This document shows, piece by piece, positions 18,194-29,839 of a stretch of 64,000 bases of DNA. Numbering within the stretch: position 1 is the first letter of the stretch; the number at the start of each line of letters is the position of its first letter. Below the pieces are notes generated by a model. That model searched no databases. It worked only from the letters and a program-made list of their open reading frames with translations, and was not told where the DNA came from. The stretch covers positions 1,116,001 to 1,180,000 of the forward strand of contig NZ_CP075371.1 of assembly GCF_018459925.1 (NCBI RefSeq). The letters run 5' to 3'. The stretch comes from Nocardioides aquaticus (GTDB lineage Bacteria > Actinomycetota > Actinomycetes > Propionibacteriales > Nocardioidaceae). The translations under genes were made by a program, and so were the position numbers.

Positions 18194-19260
18194 GCGGGGA
18201 CCCCGACAGTGGCGCCGCCCCGGGCGTGGTGACCACCGAGACGGTCGGTCCGGAGTGGGCTTCGGTCGTGCTCGGGGTCGTCCGGGCGGCGTTCGCCGAC
18301 CGGCCCGTGCTCGACCCGCCGGCCGACGCGCTGGTCGAGACCCTCGACACCATCGAGGCCCGGCTCCGGGCGCACGGCGGCATCGTGGCCCGCCTCGACG
18401 ACGAACCGGTGGGGGCGCTGATCCTGGACCCCGACCACGAGGGCATCGTCTGGCTGCGCCGGTTCGGGGTGGTGCCCGGCGTCCAGGGGCGCGGCGTCGC
18501 CGGGGCGCTGATCACCGCCGCCGCCGACGCCGCCGCGGGCCGGCGGGGTCTCGGCGTCTTCGCGCGCGAGGAGCTGCCCCAGACCGTCGGCTTCTGGGCC
18601 CGTCAGGGGTTCGCGGAGATCGACCGGCACCCGCCGTACGTCGAGATGGTCCGCTCGTTGCCGCAGGCCTACGACGCGGCCACCGCGGAGGAGATGCGCA
18701 CCATCGGCCGGGTGCTGGCCGAGCGCCTCGAACCGGGCGACCTCGTCGTGCTCTCCGGCGGCCTCGGCGCCGGCAAGACCACCTTCACCCAGGGCCTGGG
18801 GGAGGGTCTCGGGGTCCGCGGCGCCGTCACCTCGCCGACCTTCGTGATCTCGCGGGTGCACCCATCGACCGCCGGCGGACCGCCACTGGTGCACGTCGAC
18901 GCCTACCGCCTCGACGGCCTCGACGAGCTCGACGACCTGGACCTCGACACCGCGGTCGAGGACGCCGTCACCGTCGTCGAGTGGGGCAGCGGCGTGGTCG
19001 AGCAGCTCGCGGAGTCCCGCCTCGAGGTCCGCATCGAGCGCTCCGACACCGCCCCCGGCGCCACCTCGGCCGACCGGCCGGACCCGGGGGAGGGGATCGC
19101 CGCCGCGGGCACCGGGGACGACGGGGACGACCAGGACGACGAGGACGAGCCCCTGGACCCCCGCGTGGTCCGGATCCAGGGGTACGGGCCGCGCTGGACG
19201 TTCCTGGCGCGGCTGCCGCTCCAGCCGCCGGCCCCCGACCAGCCGGGCACCGCCCGGTAG
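18190..19260 (+). CDS. tsaE: GNAT acetyltransferase fused to TsaE (t6A complex ATPase subunit)
   Basis: 356 residues in two domains. Residues about 10-155 form a GNAT domain (FGVVPGVQGRGVAGALITAAAD is the acetyl-CoA loop). Residues about 158 to the end form TsaE, with P-loop LSGGLGAGKTTFTQGLGEGL, SPTFVISRVH, HVDAYRLDGLDEL and VVEWGS. An acidic insert (GDDGDDQDDEDE) lies before the last strand. TsaE is the ATPase of the TsaBDE complex that makes the t6A base of ANN-decoding tRNAs. tsaB follows after 19 bases, rimI next, and tsaD lies at 21295. The acetyltransferase target is unknown. Confidence 0.92.
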   Translation: MSGDPDSGAAPGVVTTETVGPEWASVVLGVVRAAFADRPVLDPPADALVETLDTIEARLRAHGGIVARLDDEPVGALILDPDHEGIVWLRRFGVVPGVQGRGVAGALITAAADAAAGRRGLGVFAREELPQTVGFWARQGFAEIDRHPPYVEMVRSLPQAYDAATAEEMRTIGRVLAERLEPGDLVVLSGGLGAGKTTFTQGLGEGLGVRGAVTSPTFVISRVHPSTAGGPPLVHVDAYRLDGLDELDDLDLDTAVEDAVTVVEWGSGVVEQLAESRLEVRIERSDTAPGATSADRPDPGEGIAAAGTGDDGDDQDDEDEPLDPRVVRIQGYGPRWTFLARLPLQPPAPDQPGTAR

Positions 19261-19279
19261 CGCTCGATAGCCTGCGCTG

Positions 19280-19918
19280 GTGCTCCTCGCCCTCGACACC
19301 GCCACCGGCCTGGTCACCGTCGCCCTGCACGACGGGGCCGACGTCGTCGTCGAGCTCTCCTCGGCCGAGCGGCTGCGCCACGGCGAGCAGCTCGCGCCGC
19401 TGGTCGCCGAGGCGCTGACCCGCGCCGGCATCGAGCGCCTCGACCTGACGGCCGTGGCCGTGGGGGTCGGACCAGGCCCGTTCACCGGGCTCCGGGTCGG
19501 CCTGGTCACCGCCCGCACCCTGGCCTGGGCGCTCGAGCTGCCCGTCTACGGCGTGTGCACGCTCGACGTGCTGGCCGTCGAGGCGGTGGCCACCGGCGCC
19601 GTGCAGGGCGCCTTCGTGGTCGCCACCGACGCCCGTCGCAAGGAGGTCTACCTGGCCTCCTACGACGCCGACGGGACCCGGCTGGCCGGCCCGGTCGTCG
19701 ACCGCCCCGCCGCGGTCGCGACCGGCGCGCCGGTGGTCGGGGAGGGCTCGCGGCTCTACCCCGAGCACCTCCCGCACGCGGTCGGCCCCGAGCGTCCCTC
19801 CGCCGGCTGGCTGGCCGTCGCGGTCGCCGAGGAGCGTGCCGAGCTGCTCGACCCGGAGCCGCTCTACCTGCGGCGACCCGACGCGGTGGCCCCGGGCCCG
19901 CGCAAGCCGGCCTCGTGA
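19280..19918 (+). CDS. tsaB: tRNA threonylcarbamoyladenosine biosynthesis protein TsaB
   Basis: A 212-residue pseudo-ASKHA subunit that dimerises with TsaD. It starts VLLALDTATGLVTVALHDG and has the family motif VGVGPGPFTGLRVGLVTART. The C-terminus PEPLYLRRPDAV is normal. TAGCCT (19268-19273) sits six bases before the GTG, so it may have its own leaderless promoter in addition to readthrough from tsaE. Confidence 0.95.
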   Translation: MLLALDTATGLVTVALHDGADVVVELSSAERLRHGEQLAPLVAEALTRAGIERLDLTAVAVGVGPGPFTGLRVGLVTARTLAWALELPVYGVCTLDVLAVEAVATGAVQGAFVVATDARRKEVYLASYDADGTRLAGPVVDRPAAVATGAPVVGEGSRLYPEHLPHAVGPERPSAGWLAVAVAEERAELLDPEPLYLRRPDAVAPGPRKPAS

Positions 19919-19936
19919 CGGCCTGGTGACGGCCGC

Positions 19937-20419
19937 GTGACGGCCGGGGGGTCGACGGCTGCCGGCGGGACCCGCGTACGCCGGGCGACGACGCGCGACG
20001 CGAGCGTCGTCGCCGCGCTCGAGGAGGACGGGCTGGGCGACGACGCCTGGTCCTACGGGCTCCTCTCGGAGGTGGTCGGCGGCACCCTGCCGACCGTGCA
20101 CGCCCTGGTCGCCGAGGTCGACGGGGAGGTGGTGGGCTACGTCGCCGGCAGCCTGGTCGTCGACGTGGCCGAGCTGCAGCGGCTGGTGGTGGCCGCGCCC
20201 GCACGCCGCCACGGTGTGGCCCGGGCGCTGCTCGACGCCTTGCTCGCGCTGGCCCGCGACACCGGCGCCGAGCGGCTGCTGCTCGAGGTCCGCGTCGACA
20301 ACGAGGGCGCCCGTGCGTTCTACGCCGCGGCCGGCTTCGCCGAGGTCGGCACCCGGCCGCGCTACTACCGCGACGGCGAGTCGGCGCTGGTGCTCGAACG
20401 GTCCGTCCCGGCCCGCTGA
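19937..20419 (+). CDS. rimI: Ribosomal-protein-alanine N-acetyltransferase (RimI-type GNAT)
   Basis: A 160-residue GNAT protein with the acetyl-CoA loop [40 protein letters not shown] and [17 protein letters not shown]. These features and its place between tsaB and tsaD identify RimI, which acetylates the N-terminus of ribosomal protein S18 in E. coli; actinobacterial RimI can have wider targets. Its last 55 bases overlap the 3' end of the convergent GNAT gene on the other strand. Confidence 0.9.
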   Translation: MTAGGSTAAGGTRVRRATTRDASVVAALEEDGLGDDAWSYGLLSEVVGGTLPTVHALVAEVDGEVVGYVAGSLVVDVAELQRLVVAAPARRHGVARALLDALLALARDTGAERLLLEVRVDNEGARAFYAAAGFAEVGTRPRYYRDGESALVLERSVPAR

Positions 20420-21252
20420 GCGACCGGCGGGACGGCGGAGGCGGCGGTGAGGCCGGAGGCGAACGTGTGCCGGGTGGTGTAGCCGAGGTCGCGGTAGATC
20501 CGCAGCGCCGGTGCGTTGTCCAGGTAGACCCCGAGGCTGACCACGGGCGCCATCGCCAGGCCGGCACGGGTCAGCGCGACCGACAGGGCGCGGCCGAGCC
20601 CGCGGCCGGCGTGGTCGGGGTGCACCGTCACCGCCCGCAGGTGCCCGCTGCCGTCCGGCTGGCGCACCAGCGCGCCGACGGCCCGGAGCTCCCCGTCCTC
20701 GCGCAGACCCAGCCAGCGCGCGACGCCGGGCGTGGTGCCGGGGCGGGCGAAGGAACCGGGGTTGCCGGCGTCCAGCACCGCCCGCACCTCCGCGGCCACG
20801 CCGTCCGACTCCCCGTCCGGCTCATGCCCCGGCACGGGCCCGTCCAGCGGGCCCAGGTCGACCAGCCGGGGGTCCACCGGCGCGGTGGGGACGACGTCGG
20901 TGAGCATCCAGTGCCACCGGTTCGTCGAGACCTGCGCCCAGCCCGGAGGCAACGACGTCTCGGCCCCGTCGCTCACGCTGACCCGGTCGACGCCCCCGGC
21001 GGCCTCCGCGGCCGGGGCGAGCATCGTCGCCAGGAGGTCGGCCGGTCCGACGCCGTGCCCGACGCGCATCCGGCCGCGGTCGTGCCAGACGATCTCGGCC
21101 ACCCACAGCGCCGCGCGCTCCACGCCGGAGACGCCCGCGCGCTCGGCGACCCACGCCCGGCGCACGGTCGACGGGTCGAGCTGGTGGCGGACGAACGGCT
21201 CGGCCACGACGTCGGTCGGCGCGGTCAGCCCCGCCACGTCGACCTCGCGCAC
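20365..21252 (-). CDS. GNAT-family N-acetyltransferase
   Basis: 295 residues. A poorly conserved N-terminal half is followed by a GNAT domain at about 185-275 ([40 protein letters not shown], the mycothiol-synthase/EmrR style loop). GTG 21252 has CAGACT seven bases upstream and gives a sensible N-terminus, [12 protein letters not shown]. The 3' end runs 55 bases into rimI on the opposite strand; if the true stop is correct this is a genuine convergent overlap. Substrate not predictable. Confidence 0.82.
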   Translation of the reverse strand: MREVDVAGLTAPTDVVAEPFVRHQLDPSTVRRAWVAERAGVSGVERAALWVAEIVWHDRGRMRVGHGVGPADLLATMLAPAAEAAGGVDRVSVSDGAETSLPPGWAQVSTNRWHWMLTDVVPTAPVDPRLVDLGPLDGPVPGHEPDGESDGVAAEVRAVLDAGNPGSFARPGTTPGVARWLGLREDGELRAVGALVRQPDGSGHLRAVTVHPDHAGRGLGRALSVALTRAGLAMAPVVSLGVYLDNAPALRIYRDLGYTTRHTFASGLTAASAVPPVAQRAGTDRSSTSADSPSR

Positions 21253-21294
21253 GGTGCCCAGTCTGCTCGGTGCCGGGCCTGGCACGATGGGCGG

Positions 21295-22374
<1,080 letters not shown>

Positions 22375-22451
22375 CCGGGTCCTGCGCGGGCCGTAGGCTG
22401 CGCGGGCGACGTCCCGGACCGCCGGGGGGCCAGATGCGAGGAGAGCAGAGC

Positions 22452-23552
22452 ATGCACGAGGTGCAGGGCGTCATCGCCCGTGGCAAGGGCCAGCCCGTCG
22501 AGCTGACCACGATCCACGTCCCCGACCCCGGCCCGGGCGAGGCCCTGGTCAAGGTCCAGGCCTGCGGGGTCTGCCACACCGACCTGCACTACCGCGAGGG
22601 CGGCATCAACGACGACTTCCCCTTCCTGCTCGGCCACGAGGCCGCGGGCGTGGTCGAGGCCGTCGGCGACGACGTCACCGACGTCGCCCCGGGCGACTTC
22701 GTCGTCCTCAACTGGCGCGCGGTCTGCGGCGAGTGCCGCGCCTGCAAGCGCGGCGAGCCGCAGTACTGCTTCGCCACCCACAACGCCACGCAGAAGATGA
22801 CGCTGCCCGACGGCACCGAGCTGTCCCCGGCGCTGGGCATCGGCGCCTTCGCCGAGAAGACCCTCGTCGCCGCCGGCCAGTGCACCAAGGTCGACGAGTC
22901 CGCCCGCCCCGCGGCCGTGGGCCTGCTCGGCTGCGGCGTGATGGCCGGGATCGGTGCCGCCATCAACACCGGCGCGGTCACCCGCGGCAAGTCCGTGGCC
23001 GTGATCGGCTGCGGCGGCGTCGGCGTGGCCGCGATCGCCGGGTCCGCCCTGGCCGGCGCCAGCCCGGTCATCGCGGTCGACATCGACCCGAAGAAGCTCG
23101 AGACCGCGACCCGGATGGGCGCGACCCACACCGTCGACTCCTCGAAGGTCGACCCGGTCGAGGAGATCAAGCGGATCTGCGCCGAGACCTACGAGGGTGC
23201 CGAGGGCGCCGACGTGGTGGTCGAGGCCGTGGGCCGCCCCGAGACGTGGAAGCAGGCGTTCTACGCCCGCGACCTCGCCGGCACCGTCGTCCTGGTCGGC
23301 GTCCCCACGCCCGACATGACCGTGCCCGAGATCCCGCTGATCGACGTCTTCGGCCGCGGCGGCGCGCTCAAGTCGAGCTGGTACGGCGACTGCCTGCCCA
23401 GCCGCGACTTCCCGATGCTGGTCGACCTCTACCAGCAGGGCCGGCTCGACCTCGACGCGTTCGTCACCGAGGAGATCGGCATCGGCGACGTCGAGGCCGC
23501 GTTCGACAAGATGCACGGCGGCGACGTCCTGCGCTCGGTCGTGATCCTCTGA
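22452..23552 (+). CDS. S-(hydroxymethyl)mycothiol dehydrogenase
   Basis: A 366-residue zinc-dependent class III-type alcohol dehydrogenase. Catalytic zinc ligands are in [15 protein letters not shown] and [13 protein letters not shown]. The structural-zinc cysteines are in [18 protein letters not shown], and the NAD fold is [16 protein letters not shown]. The sequence has the MscR/AdhE2 pattern ([21 protein letters not shown]) of mycothiol-dependent formaldehyde dehydrogenases. It oxidises S-hydroxymethylmycothiol. ATG 22452 follows GAGGAGAGCAG. The next gene starts within its stop codon (TGATG). Confidence 0.93.
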   Translation: MHEVQGVIARGKGQPVELTTIHVPDPGPGEALVKVQACGVCHTDLHYREGGINDDFPFLLGHEAAGVVEAVGDDVTDVAPGDFVVLNWRAVCGECRACKRGEPQYCFATHNATQKMTLPDGTELSPALGIGAFAEKTLVAAGQCTKVDESARPAAVGLLGCGVMAGIGAAINTGAVTRGKSVAVIGCGGVGVAAIAGSALAGASPVIAVDIDPKKLETATRMGATHTVDSSKVDPVEEIKRICAETYEGAEGADVVVEAVGRPETWKQAFYARDLAGTVVLVGVPTPDMTVPEIPLIDVFGRGGALKSSWYGDCLPSRDFPMLVDLYQQGRLDLDAFVTEEIGIGDVEAAFDKMHGGDVLRSVVIL

Positions 23553-24202
23553 TGGCCGGCACCGTCCGCGTCGACCACGCCGTGTCCAGCGGCACCTTCA
23601 GCCTCGACGGGGAGACCCACCAGGTCGACAACAACCTGTGGGTCGTCGGCGACGACACCGAGTGCGTCGTGATCGACGCCCCGCACTCCGTCGACGACGT
23701 GATGGCCCTGGTCGGCGACCGTGCGGTCAAGGCGATCGTGCTCACCCACGCCCACGACGACCACTGCCGGGTCGCCCCCGCGCTGCGGGAGCGGGTCGCC
23801 GCACCGATCATGCTGCACCCCGACGAGCGGCCCCTGTGGGAGCTGACGCACGGTGGTCCGGACGACGCCGACGGCTACCTCTGGGACCTCGACCTGGCCG
23901 ACGGCGCCGTCGTCGAGGTCGCCGGCACCCGCCTCGAGGTGCTGCACACGCCGGGCCACTCGCCCGGTGCGGTCTGCCTCCACGCTCCCGACCTCGGCTG
24001 CGTCTTCAGCGGTGACACGCTCTTCCAGGGTGGTCCGGGCGCGACCGGACGCTCCTACAGTGACGCGGACGTCATCGTGGAGTCGATCCGGACCCGTCTG
24101 CTCGCCCTCCCCGACGACACCGTGGTCCACACCGGCCACGGCCCCGACACGTCGATCGGGGCGGAGCGAGCAGGAGTCAGTCATGGGGACAGCACCACCT
24201 GA
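23552..24202 (+). CDS. MBL-fold metallohydrolase, probable S-formylmycothiol hydrolase step
   Basis: A 216-residue glyoxalase II-like protein with the metal motif LTHAHDDHCRVAP. Later ligands are in HTPGHSPGAVCLH, FSGDTLFQGGPGATGRSY and HTGHGPDTSIG. This gene almost always follows the mycothiol-dependent formaldehyde dehydrogenase and is thought to hydrolyse the formyl-mycothiol product; that role is inferred from context. The ATG overlaps the preceding stop by one base, and the cobalamin-binding gene begins 20 bases before its end. Confidence 0.88.
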   Translation: MAGTVRVDHAVSSGTFSLDGETHQVDNNLWVVGDDTECVVIDAPHSVDDVMALVGDRAVKAIVLTHAHDDHCRVAPALRERVAAPIMLHPDERPLWELTHGGPDDADGYLWDLDLADGAVVEVAGTRLEVLHTPGHSPGAVCLHAPDLGCVFSGDTLFQGGPGATGRSYSDADVIVESIRTRLLALPDDTVVHTGHGPDTSIGAERAGVSHGDSTT

Positions 24203-25223
24203 GGCCAGCCGGACGAGCCTCCACGCGCAGTACTGGGACGCGCTCGTCGCCGCCGACCGCTTCGCCGCCCTGCGCGCCGTCAAGGCGCTGAAGGACGGCG
24301 GCTGCTCCACCGCCGAGCTGCTCGACGACCTCGTCGTGCCGGCCCAGCAGCGGATCGGCGACCTGTGGGTCAGCGGCGAGTGGGGCGTGGCGCAGGAGCA
24401 CGCCGCCACCGCCGTGAACGAGGGCCTCGTGCACTGGCTCTGCTCCTTCAGCGCGCCCCCCTCGGAGGAGGCGCCGCTGGTCGTCGTCGCGTGCGTCGCC
24501 GGGGAGCGGCACGCGATGCCGGCCCTGGTCGTCGCGGAGGGCCTGGCCCTCGAGGGACTGCGGGTGCACTACCTCGGTGCCGACCCCGACCCGGCCGACC
24601 TGCTGGCGCAGGTCGAGCTGCTGCGGCCGCGGGCGGTCCTGCTCAGCGCCACCCTCAGCGCGTCCCTGGCCTCGACCAAGGCGCTCTTCGCCGGCGTCCG
24701 CGCGCTCGGCGTGCCGGTGGTCGTCGGGGGCCGGGCCTTCGGCGGTGACGCCCGCCGCGCCGAGACGCTCGGAGCGACGGCGTACGCCCCGGACGTCGCG
24801 ACCGCGGTCCGTCTCGTACGGGAGCTCCCGCCGGTGGACCCGGGTCCGGCTGCGGCCGTCGGGCACCCCGGCGAGGTCGAGGGCGGCCGGATCGCGGAGC
24901 GCCAGCACGAGATCGTGCCGACGGTGCTCGGCCTGCTCACGGCCGACGCCGGTCCGACGCCGGGCGTGTCCCGCGCCGAGCTGGTCGACCACGTCCGGCA
25001 CGTGCTCGGCAGTCTCGCCGCGGCGCTGGTCAGCGAGGACGAGTCGATCCTGGTCGAGACCCGTGACTGGCTCGCGCACCTGCTCACGTCCCGTGGTGCG
25101 GGCCCGGACCTCGTCGCCCGGCTGTGGGCCGCCGTCGGCGCCGCCCTGGGGGAGCAGACGACGGCGCGGCGGGCGCTGGACCGCACCGCACCGGGCCGCC
25201 TCGACGTGGAGGTCCCCGCCTAG
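24183..25223 (+). CDS. Cobalamin-binding protein with CarH-type light-sensing signature but no DNA-binding domain
   Basis: 346 residues. Residues about 15-90 form a helical B12 cap with W62, nine residues, then E72-H73, the Wx9EH signature of CarH-type photoreceptors. Residues about 97-215 are the B12-binding Rossmann-like domain. There the usual DxHxxG is replaced by GERH (His110, candidate cobalt ligand), followed by GLRVHYLGADPDPADLL and VVVGGRAFGGD. The last 120 residues are helical (QHEIVPTVLGLLTAD, DHVRHVLGSLAAALVSED) and match no domain I can name. There is no N-terminal MerR helix-turn-helix. ATG 24183 overlaps the hydrolase gene by 20 bases. Confidence 0.85.
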   Translation: MGTAPPEASRTSLHAQYWDALVAADRFAALRAVKALKDGGCSTAELLDDLVVPAQQRIGDLWVSGEWGVAQEHAATAVNEGLVHWLCSFSAPPSEEAPLVVVACVAGERHAMPALVVAEGLALEGLRVHYLGADPDPADLLAQVELLRPRAVLLSATLSASLASTKALFAGVRALGVPVVVGGRAFGGDARRAETLGATAYAPDVATAVRLVRELPPVDPGPAAAVGHPGEVEGGRIAERQHEIVPTVLGLLTADAGPTPGVSRAELVDHVRHVLGSLAAALVSEDESILVETRDWLAHLLTSRGAGPDLVARLWAAVGAALGEQTTARRALDRTAPGRLDVEVPA

Positions 25224-26380
25224 TCCTGCCTGCGGGGACCGCAGGGCTCGACGAGCAGCGCCGTGCCACGCCCCGCGACCCGGGTCATCACGATCGTCGC
25301 CGCGACGGACCCGGTCAGCTTCAGCCGCCTGCGCAGGTCCTCGGGCACGACGTCCACCCCGCGCTTCTTGACGGTCAGCGCGCCGACGTCGCGCTCGCGC
25401 AGCGCCGCACGCAGCTGCTTCTCGCGGTAGGGCAGCTCCTCGAGCACGCGGTAGCCCCGGGCGAACGGGGTGCGCACGTCCTCGTCGGAGGTGACGTAGG
25501 CCAGGTGGGGGTCGACCCGCCCACCGGCGACGGTCGCGGCGACCGCGGTGACCAGCCCGGCCCGGATGACGGCGCCGTCCGGCTCGTAGAGGTAGCCGCC
25601 GACGCCACGCACCTCGTCGGAGGCGGGGTCCTCGTCGGTCAGCGTGGCCAGGCCGGCGCCGGCGACGACGGTGGCGCGCCACCGCACCGTCGCCAGGTGC
25701 CCGCCCCACAGGGCGACCTCCTTGACCTCGCCGTCCTCGCTGACCCACTCGGCCTCGACGCCGTCGGGGACCAGGCCGTGCGGCAACCCCGGGGCGGCCT
25801 TCACGCACGCGTCGCGTCCCAGCAGGCCCTCGACGAAGTCCCACGAGGGCGTCCAGTCCTCGACCCGGAAGCTGCGCCCGCGCCCGCTGCGGCGCGCGGG
25901 GTCGGCGAAGGCGACGTCGAAGGGGGAGAGGTCGAGCCCGGTGGCGTCGGCCACGGCCACCGCGCCGGGCAGCCCGAGCGCGGCCAGGTTGGCCTCCGCC
26001 ACCGCCACCCGCACCGGGTCCAGGTCGACGCCGACGCAGGTCAGGCCGGCCCGGGCCGCGGCGACGAGGTCGCCACCCACCCCGCAGCCGAGGTCGACCA
26101 GGGTGCGGGCGCCGGTCGCGGCCATCCGGGCGGCGCGGTGGGTCGCCACACGCGTCCGTGTGGCCTGCTCGAGCCCGTCGCGGGTGAACCACATGACCGC
26201 GGCGTCGTCGCCGAGCTTGGCCCGCGCGTGACGGCGGAGGTCGACCTGGGTCAGGGCGGCCGCGACCCGGTCGGCGTCCGCCCCGGGCAGGGCGCGCAGG
26301 TCCGTACGCCCGTCGGCGGCGGCCGCCAGCAGGGCGCCGCCCTCGTCGCCGGTCAGCCACCGGAAGGTCTCGAGGTCCAC
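25220..26380 (-). CDS. SAM-dependent methyltransferase with THUMP-like domain
   Basis: 386 residues. The N-terminal helical part leads to a class I methyltransferase fold with [21 protein letters not shown] (motif I), [20 protein letters not shown] and [14 protein letters not shown], whose DPAR resembles the DPPY-type catalytic motif of nucleic-acid methyltransferases. The C-terminal third ([20 protein letters not shown]) is the THUMP-like domain of this actinobacterial family. RNA is a likely substrate, by inference only. GTG 26380 has CAGGAT six bases upstream. Its end overlaps the convergent B12-protein gene by four bases. Confidence 0.85.
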   Translation of the reverse strand: MDLETFRWLTGDEGGALLAAAADGRTDLRALPGADADRVAAALTQVDLRRHARAKLGDDAAVMWFTRDGLEQATRTRVATHRAARMAATGARTLVDLGCGVGGDLVAAARAGLTCVGVDLDPVRVAVAEANLAALGLPGAVAVADATGLDLSPFDVAFADPARRSGRGRSFRVEDWTPSWDFVEGLLGRDACVKAAPGLPHGLVPDGVEAEWVSEDGEVKEVALWGGHLATVRWRATVVAGAGLATLTDEDPASDEVRGVGGYLYEPDGAVIRAGLVTAVAATVAGGRVDPHLAYVTSDEDVRTPFARGYRVLEELPYREKQLRAALRERDVGALTVKKRGVDVVPEDLRRRLKLTGSVAATIVMTRVAGRGTALLVEPCGPRRQD

Positions 26381-26416
26381 GCCGCCATCCTGGCAGGCAC
26401 CGACCGCCGGGTGCTC

Positions 26417-26443
26417 CTGGCACTCGGTCGGGGCGAGTGCTAG
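26417..26443. promoter_or_regulatory. CIRCE operator 1 (HrcA binding site)
   Basis: CTGGCACTC (26417-26425), nine bases, GAGTGCTAG (26435-26443). This is the CIRCE consensus with its canonical nine-base spacer. It predicts HrcA repression of groES-groEL and release on heat shock. Confidence 0.92.
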
Positions 26444-26450
26444 TTTTGCC

Positions 26451-26477
26451 CTGGCACTCTCGAGGTGAGGGTGCCAG
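26451..26477. promoter_or_regulatory. CIRCE operator 2 (one mismatch)
   Basis: CTGGCACTC (26451-26459), nine bases, GGGTGCCAG (26469-26477). It has the same arms and spacing as the first box with one mismatch and lies seven bases after it. Tandem CIRCE boxes suggest cooperative HrcA control. Confidence 0.8.
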
Positions 26478-26607
26478 TGCAGGCGATGGGCCCGACCCCC
26501 GCGACGGCGAGCCCCGACCCTGCCCCAGCGTGCACCACCCCCGCCCGGACAACCCGTCCGGGCACCCCCGTCCGTGCAACACAGTGGAGAAAGTGGAGGT
26601 CGACATC

Positions 26608-26901
26608 GTGTCGGTCAACATCAAGCCCCTCGAGGACCGCATCGTGGTCAAGCCGCTCGACGCCGAGCAGACCACCGCCTCCGGCCTCGTCATCCCCGAC
26701 ACCGCCAAGGAGAAGCCCCAGGAGGGCGAGGTCCTGGCGCTCGGCCCCGGCCGCGTCGACGACAACGGCAACCGCGTCCCGATCGACGTCGCCGTGGGCG
26801 ACAAGGTCGTCTACAGCAAGTACGGCGGCACCGAGGTCAAGTACGCCGGCGAGGAGTACCTCATCCTCTCCGCGCGCGACGTCCTCGCGGTCGTCAGCTG
26901 A
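26608..26901 (+). CDS. groES: Co-chaperonin GroES
   Basis: A 97-residue GroES of normal length: [20 protein letters not shown], mobile loop [18 protein letters not shown] and C-terminal [22 protein letters not shown] 26608 is chosen because GGAGGT lies seven bases upstream and the core family sequence begins there. It caps the GroEL ring. The leader carries two CIRCE boxes, so heat-shock control is expected. Confidence 0.97.
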   Translation: MSVNIKPLEDRIVVKPLDAEQTTASGLVIPDTAKEKPQEGEVLALGPGRVDDNGNRVPIDVAVGDKVVYSKYGGTEVKYAGEEYLILSARDVLAVVS

Positions 26902-26954
26902 ACACCCCCCGGGTCGTGCCCCCGGCTGCTGCGCTGACGCGCCGCGGCCGGTAG

Positions 26955-28634
<1,680 letters not shown>

Positions 28635-28670
28635 GCCAGCACGACCGCACAGCACGACTGATCCACCCGA

Positions 28671-28710
28671 CGGCCCGCCGTCACCTGCGCGAGCAGGTGG
28701 CGGCGGGCCG
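28671..28710 (+). terminator. groEL terminator
   Basis: An 18-base-pair stem (28671-28688 with 28693-28710) with one G-T pair and loop GCGA, 36 bases after the groEL stop. No T tract follows beyond TT. Confidence 0.8.
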
Positions 28711-28853
28711 CCGCCGTTCCCGGGGTGTTGTCTCCAGGTCGGCTTCCACAGGCACTCGCTCCGCGTTGACACCGCACGCATGCCAGGAGGGGTCGGGAAC
28801 CTGCGAGCGGTGACAACGCGGGGGAAACCCCTGTGGAGGAGGGGCCGTCCCGG

Positions 28854-28912
28854 GTTCGTGTCATGAGAAGCAGGTCCAGCGGCCCTCCTGACCTGCTTCT
28901 CATGACACGAAC
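28854..28912. repeat. Perfect 23-base inverted repeat with a 13-base loop
   Basis: 28854-28876 (beginning GTTCGTGTCATGAGAAG) is perfectly complementary to 28890-28912. It lies in the otherwise empty gap 28711-28930 between groEL and the stop of the leftward aminotransferase gene. It could terminate the aminotransferase-side or any readthrough transcript, but the length and perfection, together with a TCGTGT head shared with the palindromes around 13.2 and 14.3 kb, also fit a dispersed palindromic repeat. Confidence 0.85.
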
Positions 28913-28930
28913 GCCGGGGTGCGGGTGGCC

Positions 28931-29830
28931 TCAGACGACGAGCGTGCCCTCGACGGCGGTGCGGGCGGCGTACGCCTCGGCGATCTCGGTGCCGACCGGG
29001 CCGCGGGCGCCGGTGCCGATGCGGCGCCCGTCGACCGAGACGACCGGGGTGACGCCGCCCATCGTGCCGGTCACGAAGACCTCGTCGGCGTTGACCAGGT
29101 CGACCAGGGAGTAGTCGCCGACCCGGGCCTCCCGGCCGGCGGCCGCGCAGATCTCGAGCACGGTCTCGCGGGTGATGCCCTCGGGGCAGGCGCGGGTGGT
29201 GCTGGTGTGCACGACGCCGTCGGTGACGTGGAAGACGTGGGTCGCGTTGGTCTCGGCCACGAACCCTGCGTCGTCCAGCATCAGCGCGTCGTCGGCGCCG
29301 GCGACGTTGGCCTCGATCTTGGCCATGATCGAGGTCAGCAGGTTGTTGTGGTGGATCTTGGGATCCAGGGAGTCGGCGCGGTGGCGGCGCACCGAGCTGG
29401 TGACCAGGGTGATGCCGGTGTCGTCGTAGACCGGTGACTTGAACTCGGCCAGGACGATCAGGGTCGGGCCCGCGGTGTTCAGCCGCGGGTCCATCCCGCT
29501 GGTCAGCTTCACGCCGCGGGTCAGCGTGAGACGCACGTGCACGTCGTCGGTCATCGCGTTGGCCGCCAGGACCGCGCGCAGCCGCTCCTCGAGGACCTCG
29601 GCGGCGGGGATCTCGGTGAAGGCCAGGGCGTGGGCGGAGCGGCGCAGCCGGGCGAGGTGCTCGGTGAGCTTGAAGATCCGTCCGCGGTGCAGCCGCAGTC
29701 CCTCCCACACCGCGTCCCCGCCCTGGACGACCGAGTCGAACGGGCTGATCCCGGCCCGGTCGCGGTGCACCAGGGTGTCGTCGATGCCGACCATGAGGTC
29801 GCGGTTGCGCTCGTCGTACTGCTGCAGCAT
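28931..29830 (-). CDS. Class IV aminotransferase (branched-chain or D-amino-acid type)
   Basis: A 299-residue fold-type IV PLP enzyme. The N-terminal domain has [20 protein letters not shown]. The PLP lysine is in [19 protein letters not shown], and the C-terminal motifs are [29 protein letters not shown] and [19 protein letters not shown]. Substrate (branched-chain amino acid, D-alanine or aminodeoxychorismate) is not decided by sequence; the HHNN loop is common in branched-chain-type relatives. ATG 29830 is preceded by GAGGAAC. It is the downstream partner of the sulfotransferase-like gene, which ends nine bases before it. Confidence 0.87.
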   Translation of the reverse strand: MLQQYDERNRDLMVGIDDTLVHRDRAGISPFDSVVQGGDAVWEGLRLHRGRIFKLTEHLARLRRSAHALAFTEIPAAEVLEERLRAVLAANAMTDDVHVRLTLTRGVKLTSGMDPRLNTAGPTLIVLAEFKSPVYDDTGITLVTSSVRRHRADSLDPKIHHNNLLTSIMAKIEANVAGADDALMLDDAGFVAETNATHVFHVTDGVVHTSTTRACPEGITRETVLEICAAAGREARVGDYSLVDLVNADEVFVTGTMGGVTPVVSVDGRRIGTGARGPVGTEIAEAYAARTAVEGTLVV

Positions 29831-29839
29831 CTGTGTTCC

